A DNA stretch of 64,000 nucleotides, taken from assembly GCA_943737045.1 (NCBI GenBank), contig CALSFV010000055.1:310001-374000 (forward strand). The letters are read 5' to 3'. This DNA comes from Parapristionchus giblindavisi. Lineage: Eukaryota > Nematoda > Chromadorea > Rhabditida > Diplogasteridae. A program made the translations under genes and the position numbers. A model generated the notes under the pieces. That model saw only the letters and a program-made list of their open reading frames with translations. It had not been told where the DNA came from and did no database searches. This document shows positions 50,871-61,694 of the stretch, piece after piece (position 1 is the stretch's first letter; the number at the start of each line of letters is the position of its first letter).

Positions 50871-53800
50871 TTATGATGATGATGAGGTCAAGTGACACTT
50901 TGTCCCATCGAATACCTGATAAGAGTTTATTGATTGATTGATTAGAATATATTATTAATTGATCTACCTGCATAAGTGAAAATGCATCAGCCGTAAGTTC
51001 ACAAATCTGTTGATCACTCCACGTTGAGGTAGGCAAGTTTTGAAGAAGAATCATTATACCCTGCAAGCAATCGATATTAGGATAGCACCTACAGTAATCC
51101 CATGTCTCACCTGGAAATCCTTCTCGGCTTGAATTTGGCGAGAGAACGTACGCAAAAAGGCAGCGCAAACGTAACCATGGAAATGCGCGAAACCGTTTGC
51201 CTGAATCGACAAAGTAATATTGTGATACAGTACACCAATAACAACAACGACTACCGTACTCACTTCACTAAGATATGTATCCCATAATCTAATTGTTGCT
51301 CGTAATGGCAATTCTCTCATTAGAATATTATTCATCCATCTAAAAGCGAATTGAAGATATTCTACTTGATATGTCTTCAAATGAGTGTGGAGAGCGGCTG
51401 AAATAACATCAGAGATCAAAGATCAAGTCCAGTATAGAGATCAAAGATCAAGTGAGATAAAGAGAAATACAATCAATAATAATGACTCACGATCAACTCT
51501 TTGCATGAGATATGATAGATGGAGTACTTTTCTCTGAATACCCGGTTGGGCAAATGTGTAGTTGTCAAGGACAGAATCGAGAAGGGATGAGACACACCTG
51601 AGAGAAACATTCGATAATATCATAATTACAGTAATCATTCAATCAAACTTTGTAACACTGAGCAGGAACTAAGACTGTTGTCATACTGTCATAAAACTTC
51701 CTCATACATAATAATTAATGATAATTATTATTATTATTAATTTCCCCCCTCTAACACATAGCAAAGTGCACTCTCGAAAAGATTGAAAAGAAATGTGGAC
51801 AATGATTCACTATAGATTGCATATCACAAAGATAAATATCCCTTCTCTCTGTGATAAGAATAGAATGATAATCATGAATGGACCATACCAGAACGAATCA
51901 GCCTCCACCATTTGGAGTACTTCTAAATCCAATTGAGAGACATCAAATGATCCAACCTGATCAAAGATCAACTATTGACTATGACCAGAGATCACAGATC
52001 AAGTATCGATCGTTATTACTCACCTCAACATGTTGAGGAACGAATTCGGAGAGGAAAACAACAAAGAATGGTGTAACAAGATCATTGATTCCCTGTACAT
52101 AGCCAGAGGCAGGATGACGAATAGCCCAAATGTACAGTATCCTCTCGAAGATCTAGGAAATCAATCAATAAAGATCATAGATCATAAATGTGTTGTACCT
52201 CTTGTACGAGCTTCTGTTGGAATAATGATATGAGTGGGCACATACGGGGTATATCAATGTGAATCTGAAATGTGATCAGCCTCGTTTATTCTAGTTTCAG
52301 ATCACAAATATGAGCTATCGTGGATATAAATACTCGATTGATTTTAATTTGTTTTTAATCATTTGAAACATTAAGTAAACCACCGATGAATGCAATCGAA
52401 GGAATAAATCATCACTTCTAATTATAATAATAATAATAATTATTATTATTATTATTATTATTATTCGTGCTTACTTGTCTGAATGTATCAGAGTGTGAAT
52501 CATCAAATCTCGTATGGAAGTATTGTTCGACATAATGCCAGTATTCATCTCTCTTCATTTCCAATGTTGACTCTCTTCTCTCCTTCTTAGTTGGCATGTA
52601 TCCGGATAGGATACGCCATGCCTGAATCAATCAATAATCGAGAAAATCAATCGATTAATCCAATCAAAAACAATCGATAAAGTGACAATAACTTACAGAA
52701 GGTCTCATTCGATGGGCAATTCCCAACCAACAATCTTCTCTCAGCTTATTCATATCTACTTCACCTTCACCATTCACACTCAATGCACGACGAAGACGTT
52801 CGAAACGGGCCACATCTCTATCACCTAAAATCAATCAATAATTTATTTATTAATCAACAGTTAATAAGCAATTGTAGGTTATTCACCAAAAACCCATCAA
52901 AGATCAGTATTGAATCAATTCTTTCAATGATATATGAAACATGGATTAACCTTGTCCTCCTTTGACAGAAGATCGTGAAGTCTCTTCAGTAGATGTATCA
53001 ACCAGTTTTGGATACAAAGAAGGAGTGGAGCTCTCTGTTGATGTACGAGCTGATGGTAGTGGTTCTGTAATCAAAGCGTCGTTTCAAAAGTACAGAAAAG
53101 AAAAAAAACGAAAGAGGCGAGTGTAGAACAAGGAGATTCTTTTTGAAATTCTTTTTTTTTGGTTACTTTTGAAAAGATTATTATAGAGGAACTATGGAAA
53201 TGGAGATGAAAACCATTTACATCAAAAGATAAATATATAGGAAATATAAGAAATATTAAAAGTAATGGCTGTTTTACACTTTGTCTGACAATCATAGGTC
53301 GAAAAGTACGTTACAAACTACGAAGCCTGGCCGCATTTTGGCTGCAAAACAAATTTGAGCCGAAAATTATTGGAAAAAATCGAAAAACATTGCCGCATAT
53401 TTAAAATCTGTAACGTCCTGTAACGTATTCGACGTATGCTGACAATTGATCGATATCTACCGTACCTCTTTGTATAGCTAATCTCTGCATTGCTTGAGTT
53501 CGACTGTTCTTAGCTGGAGTCACTCCAACAGGAGGCATTATCTCCTCATCTCGTGTAGATGCTGCATGATTGGCTAGAACCTGAATCAATATCGATTAAT
53601 TTTAGCATATTGATTACAGTATCCCATGACTACAGTAAGTCATTCATTTCGGAAATCAATCGGCGAATTACATACTTTAGCGGCAGAAGCAGTGGCGAGT
53701 TCATCGTCTAATTGCACTGAAGTCGTCCAGGCATCGGAAACACTGGAAAGAATGTCATTAGTATCAGGTATAAGAAAAAAGGTACAACAAAAGAAGGGGT

Positions 53801-54208
53801 TACAACCGATGCATATTATACAATCGAACCTATTCTCATAATCTTGAAACTTAGTGGGTTTAGGGGGATCGTGGCTTCTTGATGGACTGGAGATAACAGC
53901 AGAATGGAGAGGAGGATACTTGGCACCGTATACTTGTTTCACTCTGAAACATAAGATATCTATGACTAGATCATAGTACATATCCAGTACTGTATGTATA
54001 CATTCTAATCGATATCTATAAGAGTCAAAGAGGAAGCTCGTATCTATAACTGAATCTATTCCCTGGAGAGTATTGTAAAGGAAGGAGTCGTCACTAGTCA
54101 ATGATTAAATTATCTTTTATTCATGAAATTCGATCGATTTTCATTATTTTGATGGAAGACAACTAACCCTCCAGGAGCTGCACCACCGGAATTCCAAGTA
54201 CGGCTCAT
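50871..54208 (-). CDS. TBC1D22-type Rab GTPase-activating protein
   Basis: TBC-domain proteins speed GTP hydrolysis by Rab GTPases on membranes; TBC1D22 proteins are Golgi-linked in mammals. The ATG at 54206-54208 gives MSRTWNSGGAAPGG, then VKQVYGAKYPPLHS and a disordered Ser/Pro-rich part (53945 down to about 52960). The TBC domain starts near WLGIAHRMRPSAWRILSGY (about 52700-52610). It contains the arginine-finger motif IDIPR (about 52250), the glutamine-finger motif GYVQGINDL (about 52105), DLEVLQMVEADSFWCVSSLL (51935-51600), YLQFAFRWMNNILMRELPLR (51360-51300) and FAHFHGYVCAAF (51190). The last exon ends VFDGTKCHLTSSSS at 50871. Both catalytic fingers are present, so it should be active. 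Confidence 0.9.
52423..52466. repeat. ATA/TTA microsatellite
   Basis: An ATA run changes into a TTA run inside a TBC1D22 intron. Confidence 0.8.
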
Positions 54209-56582
54209 CGTAAGTGATAACAGTCTATCTCTGATTGAGTGTTACTCAGTACAGTATAGCCATATCTAAAATGAAGTATAAAACAATGAAGCAACGGACG
54301 AAATCTTTTGAAATCGCGAGTTCAGCTAATGTCGATAGTCACGAGTTCGAATCAATTAAAAATGAACATCAACAACAATCACATAGTACTAAAAATATCA
54401 GTTCAAAACACGTGTGACCAAGAGGAGAGAGTGCGGACAAATGCGCACGTGGCCACACGAAACGGGAATTGTGCAATTTGTCCTCGAGAGTACTCCCGGA
54501 ACGAGAAATTCCAAAAAGATCAAAGATCAATAATTAGAGTAAGTATTAAAACTTGTTATATTGTTTTTTTTTTTGCTTTTGCCGAAAATAAATTTCGGTT
54601 TCAATAAAAACTGAGATAGATCGTTCAAAAAATAAATAATCAAACAATGAACGAATAGTACCGTAACTAACAAAAGAGTCTAACAAAGAAAGGTCTTCGT
54701 TTGTATATGGTTCAATTGTAGTTAACAGTTCGTGTTTGTATCGTGACGTGATCTATCAGACAAAGAATCTGAGTAGATAAAAGGAGATGATAATGGATAT
54801 GATGTGATCGATGGAGATTAAAGGAGAGTTTATTCATTGTATACACAATACCACAGTATTCTGGTTCAAGCCATTTTGTTTCCATAGCCAGACAAGCGAA
54901 AGACGATTGCATTTGAGAGAGTTTCTATGTTGAGCGGTCGTTTTGGCTTTCACAGTCTATAGAACATTGTGATACAAACAGATAAGGAATGGATAAGGAA
55001 GTAATTGTAATCGATGTTCGTTCCATGAAAAGAAAAGAAAACATGAGAGAGATCATGTAAAACGAGGAGAGTTTCTTCTCGTTTCGTGAATTTTAAACAT
55101 TAAATATCGTACCTTTCATTATTATTGTTATTATTGTTGTTGTTGTTATTGATCTCCTCCTTGTGTCTAGCTAGAGTTTCTTCGAGTCGAGAAAAGCATA
55201 GACTACTACAGAGGAGCATGTAATCACCTGAAGTAGATAATGAGGATAGAGAGGGAGAGGTAGAGAACGGTACGGATAAGAGGGAGAGGGAGGAAGAAGG
55301 AGAGGGAGAGGGAGAGAGAGGGAGAGGGAGAGGGAGAAGAGGGACACAACCTTACGTGGTGGTCAACGCAAACAATACATGACGAAAAAGGTCTACGAAG
55401 ACGTTCGAATGAAGTGAAAGAGAAGGAAGAAAATGAATGGGGGAAGAAGAAGAGGAGATAAGTGTAGAAGAAGGACAAATGTTCCTGTAGTCACTCCTAC
55501 TATAGGGAATGTATATACTTCAGATGACCACCATTCTCGTGTAACCCATATTTCTTTGAATGTGGGACAAACGAAAGATCATCCATTTCTGACAATGAGG
55601 TTCGACGGATATTAGTCGTTATCGGTTGCAAAATGAAATTAGACTGATTAGATGGATGAAATACGTTTCAATCAGATTCCATATACAATGAGTGATTTCT
55701 AATCTAATGCTTATTAGGATCAGGAAACGAAAGTAAGTTATATAGTGGAAATCAATAAATGTACGGTGCTACAGTAATCCTCAATTATCGATTAACAGAC
55801 AAGAATAAAGTTGAGTATAGTAGATATATTCTAGAAGCATAAAATACCCGGAAGATATGAAAGATATTGATAGATAGTGAGAGAAAGTATATGCCATCCA
55901 AACTGATCAAATAGATTCAGACTGAATGAACAAAGGAATATCATCACTTTCTACCTCTAGCCATATCTCTCCCTCTCCCTCTCCCTCTACAGAGAATAAG
56001 GAGAGGGAGAGGGATGGAAAATAAGGAGAGGGAGAGAGAATAAGGAGAGGGAGAAGGAGAACGGCTAGTCCTTGGACGCTTCACAGTGTGCACATCTCTA
56101 TGGCAAAAGGGGGGGAATTCCTAAAATGGAACGTTTTTCATTCTCTTCCATCGTTCTTCTCACTCTCCGGTTCTTCTCAGACGATCGAACCTCTATTTGA
56201 ACATACGAAGAAGAAGAAGAAGAAGAGTTTAGAACCGCTCCTATCGTTTGTCAGTTCATTCAATACTCTCTATTCTATTTGGGAACATCTATGATCTCTC
56301 ATCCCCTTAGGGCATGGACACTTTGAAACATAACTACAGATAGATTAAAACAATAATTATTAACTAAACCATTTAATTTATCTGCACCATGAAACATATC
56401 ACCTCTAAGTGAAGTTGATCAAAGATCAATATCTCTCTATAAATATATTATCGAATGAGAAATATTAATCAATAATATCGGAAGATGATGGTAGATGTTA
56501 TGATAGAATGGGAATAGACAATACAAAAGGAGTAGAAGAAGGAGGATTCTGAAGAAGAAGAAGAAGAAGACGAAGAAGAGGA
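54209..56582. other. Intergenic region between divergent TBC1D22 and the protease
   Basis: Contains purine-rich GAGGGA tracts at 55240-55345 and 55975-56065, a GAAGAA run at 56205-56225, and a 40-base segment at 54913-54952 that recurs at 62581-62620. No coding region could be supported. Confidence 0.6.
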
Positions 56583-59288
56583 ATGAAGATCATCTTAGTC
56601 GTCTTGATCATATCTGTATCATGTACTACACGAATGAAAAGAGTCGTTCATGGTTCGTCTCCCTTCCTCTCCCTCTCCCTCTAGGATCTCTCCCTCTCCC
56701 TCTTGTTCGTATCCCTCCTACTACTATAGTAATACCACGTATTTGGTATGGGCAAAACAGTATTGATATCATCTCTTCTTCAATGTAGAGTACTACATCA
56801 TTTCCATCCGATTAAAGCTTCATTCGAGAGAGTTCGTTTATGATATATCTATCTCTTTTTGCTCAAAAATCGCGAAAGGAGAAGAAAAAGAGTCGAGAGT
56901 GTGTGTAAAACGAGGAGAATTTCCTCTACTTTTATACTTTTGAACAGAGTATATCTCTTTTTGTTCATAATCAACGAACATTTATTGCATCCTCTATATC
57001 AATACAATGTAGTTGGTCATAAATCATAGAGAACATCATCACACAAACATAAATAACACGAATTTATCTATCTGTCCATGTAGTACTCTGCTATTTATTA
57101 CCAGCTTTTTTCTCTTGTACAACACAAGATTGATCTTTGATCTTTCTATCATTTCATTTGATCGTTGATCTCCGATCTCAAAATCTCGAAGATAAAAGTG
57201 ACATCTCTAATTTGATCTTTGATCTTTGAACATATTCTCTTAAGGTATTCCAACTCCATGGACAGATTCATCAGCAATAGTATCATTAGAGTCCTCATAT
57301 CCTCATGAGAGATCAGTTACTCTTTGTGGAGGAACAATCATCGCTCCTCGTGTAATTATCACTGCTGCTCATTGTGTATTCAATGATAAACTACACAAAA
57401 TGTATGATCAAATGATGGTTCATTTTATCAAAATATATACCGTAATCTATCTCACTTTTATAGTCCGAGTACTGTAAGGTTTCGAGATCGCGTGACTACC
57501 GTAATCTATCTCAGTTTTTAGTGCGAGTACTGTAATCGTTCGATATTGCGAAAAAATAGATAGAATAATCCATGTCTGTGTGCAAGATCGGGTAGTTACT
57601 ACTAGTTAGTGAAATGCTTACGTTAGATTTTATCAGCAGACGAACTCAGTTTCAAAAAATGGATTATTCTGTCTGACTAACAATAAGCATGAGTTAATCA
57701 GTATTTCCAATATCATAGTGTATCTTGTAGTGGATCTAGTACTGTAAGGCTACCGTAATCCATCTCATTTTTTGTAGCGCGAGTACTGTAAGGGTTCGAG
57801 TGGCATTCAACCGAACATCTCCTCACGAAGGAAAGACATTTCTTACTAATGATATATTGATCCATCCTCAATACATACCGGTAACTGATCTATCTATTCA
57901 TTTATTGATTGTCGATTGATCAGGCACGATTCCCAGCTGCCTTCGATCTGGCAATGATTCTATTATCGATTGATGATGAACTATCTCTCTGTGACTTTGT
58001 AACATCTCCACAGGTGATCTTCTCTTATCAATAGTAATCAATATTCATATCCGATGAAATCTGTCTGCTTTAAGTTAGCTCGCCTCCCGTCTTCCCAACT
58101 TGACTTCGTCGATTTCAAGAATGAAAAGTGTTATACCGTGGGATGGGGAAAGATGGAGAGTGAGACCCTATTCATTTATTCTTTTTATTTTCGTCAAATA
58201 GACCCTTTCATTTACGTCATTCCCATAGAATCCATTGAGAGTCGCAGACCTTATATTCATTCACTCTTATATTTATAATCGTTCATTGACGACTGAGACG
58301 GGATCAATAATTGCAATATTGATTAATTTGCTCCCATTTCGAGAGAAAGGTCAATGATGAATGATTAATGATTATGATGAGGAATGAATAGATGAATAGA
58401 TGAATATGACAGAAGAATGAGGAGAGAATAAGAAATAGAGATAGATACATGATTAGAGTATACATTGTTCCTTCAATGAGTACGTGTCATATTAAAATAT
58501 TCAATGGGAATTTAGAATAAGTATTCAAGAGTTTCACGTATAAGCACAGCGTTCTCTATTTTCTTCGCTGAGCAACGCAAGAGAACATTGATTATGTGAA
58601 AGTTTCACTGATGAAAAATGATTATCGAATAGAAAGAATAATAATATTGTAGGTATGAGTAGAGTATAAGTTGTTCTTTAATGTAGATACGTGTACTAAA
58701 TACTATATGTACTAATCGAATACTAAATATCAAATGGGAATTTACCTTAGGTATAGAACAGGGTCGCAAGGCTTGAATCCGAATAAGATATTCTGAAACC
58801 AATACACCTACAATCGAATAAGTGTACATATTGTTGCTTCATTATATTTCGACCATCTTCAGATAATCGATATTCTGGAGTTCCTCAACATGCTAATATA
58901 ATCAATGTCAATGAGACTCCTGACTATCACTTCAGAGCTACAGTAATCCAAGGAATCGGTGAAGGAGATCAGAGAGCGTGTTTCGTGAGTATTACTACGA
59001 TATAATTGATTACGATAGTTCATCATTCAGGGTGACAGTGGAGGACCCCTCATTTGTGAGATCGATCATATACCGTATCTGGTAGGTGGTATACGGTAAT
59101 TCATCAATCAATACCGTAATCACTAGATTGGAGTTAGTTCGGAAATTCATTCGGACAATACGATAGATTCATCGATTCCATTGGAATCATCGAGAAGATG
59201 TGTATACTCTAAGAAACTCCATGCTGTAGATATAAGAAAGGTTATCCATCATATCATCTTTCATCTCTATCACCAGTCTACTCAATAA
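56583..59288 (+). CDS. Secreted trypsin-fold (S1) serine protease zymogen
   Basis: The ATG at 56583-56585 starts a short signal peptide (MKIILVVLIISVSCTT) followed by RMKR and the mature N terminus VVHGIP. Exons: 56583-56652, 57245-57401, 57778-about 57882, about 57925-58014, about 58071-58160, about 58862-58985, 59033-59082 and about 59129-59288. The catalytic triad is visible: His in IITAAHCV, Asp in AAFDLAMILL, Ser in GDSGGPLIC. CYTVGWGKME is the usual Cys-containing block before the active serine. The S1-pocket stretch reads QRACFGDSGG, so the residue aligning with trypsin Asp189 is Arg, unlike trypsin or chymotrypsin. The tail after the protease core (SSRRCVYSKKLHAV..) is basic. Confidence 0.85.
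57438..57800. repeat. Three related ~55-bp repeats, the last overlapping the start of protease exon 3
   Basis: Copies at 57438-57490, 57495-57550 and 57751-57800 share ACCGTAATCTATCTCA, a T-rich run ending in tag, and CGAGTACTGTAAGGGTTCGA. In the third copy the tag acts as the splice acceptor (57775-57777), and the following 20 or so bases encode IASTVRVR. Confidence 0.7.
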
Positions 59289-60370
59289 GTAGTGAAACTT
59301 ATCTGGTAGTACTACTCTAGAACACCGGACCGGGGGAAAAGGGGCGAAACATAAAAAAATCGAAGAAACATTTATTCAAGTCTTTTATACTATACTTTTT
59401 CTCTGGTCCGGTGGTCTAGAGTAGTTCCTATCACCTTACTATTATTCTGACCCTCATTTCGGAAAATTGTAGGAGTAGTTGTAAGAGGGGAGGGGTCTCC
59501 GAAATAGGGATGGTTGTTGTTCTTCATACAATTAGTCCCCCCATGTAATAACTAACCACCATGACGAGAACACTAAACAATTCCTCATCTTCATTTCATT
59601 CTTCTTCTTCTTCTTCTTCTTCCATATCATCTACATTCTCTCATTCTCACACCCTCGAGATACATCATGATTAAGAGTATGTCCAACCTTTATCCCTTAT
59701 TTCTCTACCTCTCTCCCTTTCCATCTCCTTCTCTACCTCTCTATCTCTCCCTCTCCATCTCTATCTCTACCTCTCCATCTCTATCTCTCCCTCTCTATCT
59801 CCCCCTTTCCGTATCTTCCTCCCTCAACTACAATCGAAATGCCAGAGATGCATAAAAATTGTTGGATCGTGGAACTTTCCCTCATTCGTAGTATCTTTAC
59901 CCTTATCTATACTGAAAGATCCTCGAAACTCTCATAATGTTAATTATTCATGATTTCCAATCGAAAAGCACACATTTCAATATCGAAATATTCGTGTAAA
60001 ATGTCATTTAACATGTATTTTAATTAGAGATCGGAGCTTGCTACCTACAGTAATCTTTTCAATAACGTATTTAAATTGCAGCAAATGCGAACAATACTGT
60101 CTCTGTTGGCTTCACGAGGTCTTCTTCATTCTATGATTGATTCACAAAATGAATGCTTTAGAAGAAATGAATGAATGAATTGAATGAATGAATGAATGTG
60201 TGAATGAGGAATGGAATCAACAGTCATCACTTTATTCATATTGAAATGAGAGATTCAAACGAGAAGAACGATAGATGGACCGGATAGAAGGAGAGGGAGA
60301 GGGATAAAGGGAGAGGGAGAGGGACAGATATAATAGAGATAATAAGGAGAGGGAGGAACCTAAGGGTAGA
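59289..60370. other. Gap between convergent protease and neuropeptide genes
   Basis: Starts with an inverted repeat at 59312-59424 (CTACTCTAGAACACCGGACC and its partner GGTCCGGTGGTCTAGAGTAG), 24 bases after the protease stop. It also has a CT-rich tract (59700-59825), ATGAATGAATGA repeats (60165-60200) and GAGGGA runs (60288-60355). No further gene was recognised. Confidence 0.6.
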
Positions 60371-61103
60371 TCATCGTCGACGCTCCATCAATACACATTG
60401 AATAGGGGAGAAGTAACAGTTCTTGAATTGATTCAATGCACGAGCTTCAATCTAAAATGAATTGGGTCTTGAGTGGAAAAGGGAAAAATTACGGTAGTCG
60501 AACCTGATGAGGTGCTCTTTTACTGAGACCTCGTGATGCCCATGATGATGAATGTTGCATACGACGAAGATCATCATAACTAAATTTACATATTAAAAAA
60601 TATTTTTGTTAATATATAAGCATACAGTCTCCTCTGAAGGGCGGCATTGTACTCGTCGTCTACTGTAGGAGCTGACAGAACAACACTAAAATGAATTTAT
60701 ATTATTATTTTAATTAATTATTTAAATGATGTCATTACTAATACTTTCTCACATGACCTACTACCCTTTGCTAGTCAGATCTGTTTATTCCAGAGATGGC
60801 ATGGAAATAACAATAGATGATTTATTGATGTTTTTTATTAGTGAAACCATAAAACTTATGCATAAATGTTTACTCGAGTAGTTTTATTTCCTTTCCCATC
60901 TCCTTATATCTAAGAGCATTTCCACTAAGACTCATGCTCCCAACTAATGAGTTTTTATACTGCAAATGACACAAATGGAAGACATTTTACATTTCTGCTA
61001 ATCCTCCCCCTCAGGTCATAACGAGAAGTACAACTAATCAATAAAGTGAAACATACTTGAGAAGGATAAGGGTGATAAAGGAGATGACTACCGTAATCTG
61101 CAT
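60371..61103 (-). CDS. Allatostatin-C-like neuropeptide precursor
   Basis: C-type allatostatins are secreted disulfide-looped neuropeptides, related to somatostatin, that act through G-protein coupled receptors. Four exons join in frame to 87 residues. The ATG at 61101-61103 begins a signal peptide (MQITVVISFITLILLNVVLS, then A). The next exon (about 60627-60688) gives PTVDDEYNAALQRR, then LYDDLRRMQH..GLSKRAPHQ. The last exon (about 60371-60454) carries LNQFKNCYFSPIQCVL. The CYFSPIQC loop (residues 73-80) matches the family pattern CYFNPISC. The KR at 56-57 and the end ERRR are likely processing sites. There is no Gly for amidation. An acceptor-like cttcag 37 bases before the ATG may be a trans-splice site. 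Confidence 0.85.
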
Positions 61104-61694
61104 ACTCGGATGTGGGGCGTTCTCGACGGGACGCAGAGACTGAAGATGTCTTAAGGGGCAAGTAAGGAAATAATAAAAGTGGGCGGAGTTAAGGGATAAG
61201 AGAAAAAGAAAGAAAGATGATGAGAGAGTCATCTTATTTCATTCTTATGATAGATTACTGAAGTAAATACTACCAATGAACGAAGGAATTATCCTAATTG
61301 AATTCCATCCCTCTTGCAGTAGTGCATACATGTCTACGAAGAAATCCGTCTAGAAGATGATCAAGATTCATAAGGGCATAAAATTATAAATACTTTGAAT
61401 CGAAAACCTATTTTTCAAATAAGAACAAAAGAACATGAAAGAGAAAATTTTAAAAAAAACATTTTAAAAAATTTCGAAGAAAAATTCAGAGATCAATGCA
61501 AAAAATAATACGGTAGCAGATGATCATTTTTAAAGGGTTCCTTTCGTTGTAGGAGTAAATGTATCATTGCAAGACTTACTGTAAGAATTTATCAAGAAGC
61601 ATTATTTTCTGTTTTTTTTAAAATAATATGTTTATTTTACCTTATTTTATTTAATTTCAGTGTAGTTTTCGTGTATTTCATCTCCTACTTTCAG
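61104..61694. other. Divergent intergenic region
   Basis: Separates the start of the neuropeptide gene (minus) from that of the next gene (plus). It ends in a pyrimidine-rich acceptor (ctactttcag) touching the ATG at 61695, a clear trans-splice candidate. Confidence 0.5.

Noticed and set aside
52215..52260. GTGGGCACATACGGGGTATA resembling the CATACGTG MITE end
   Set aside because: It is coding sequence of the TBC domain (IHIDIPRMCPLI) and has no inverted partner.
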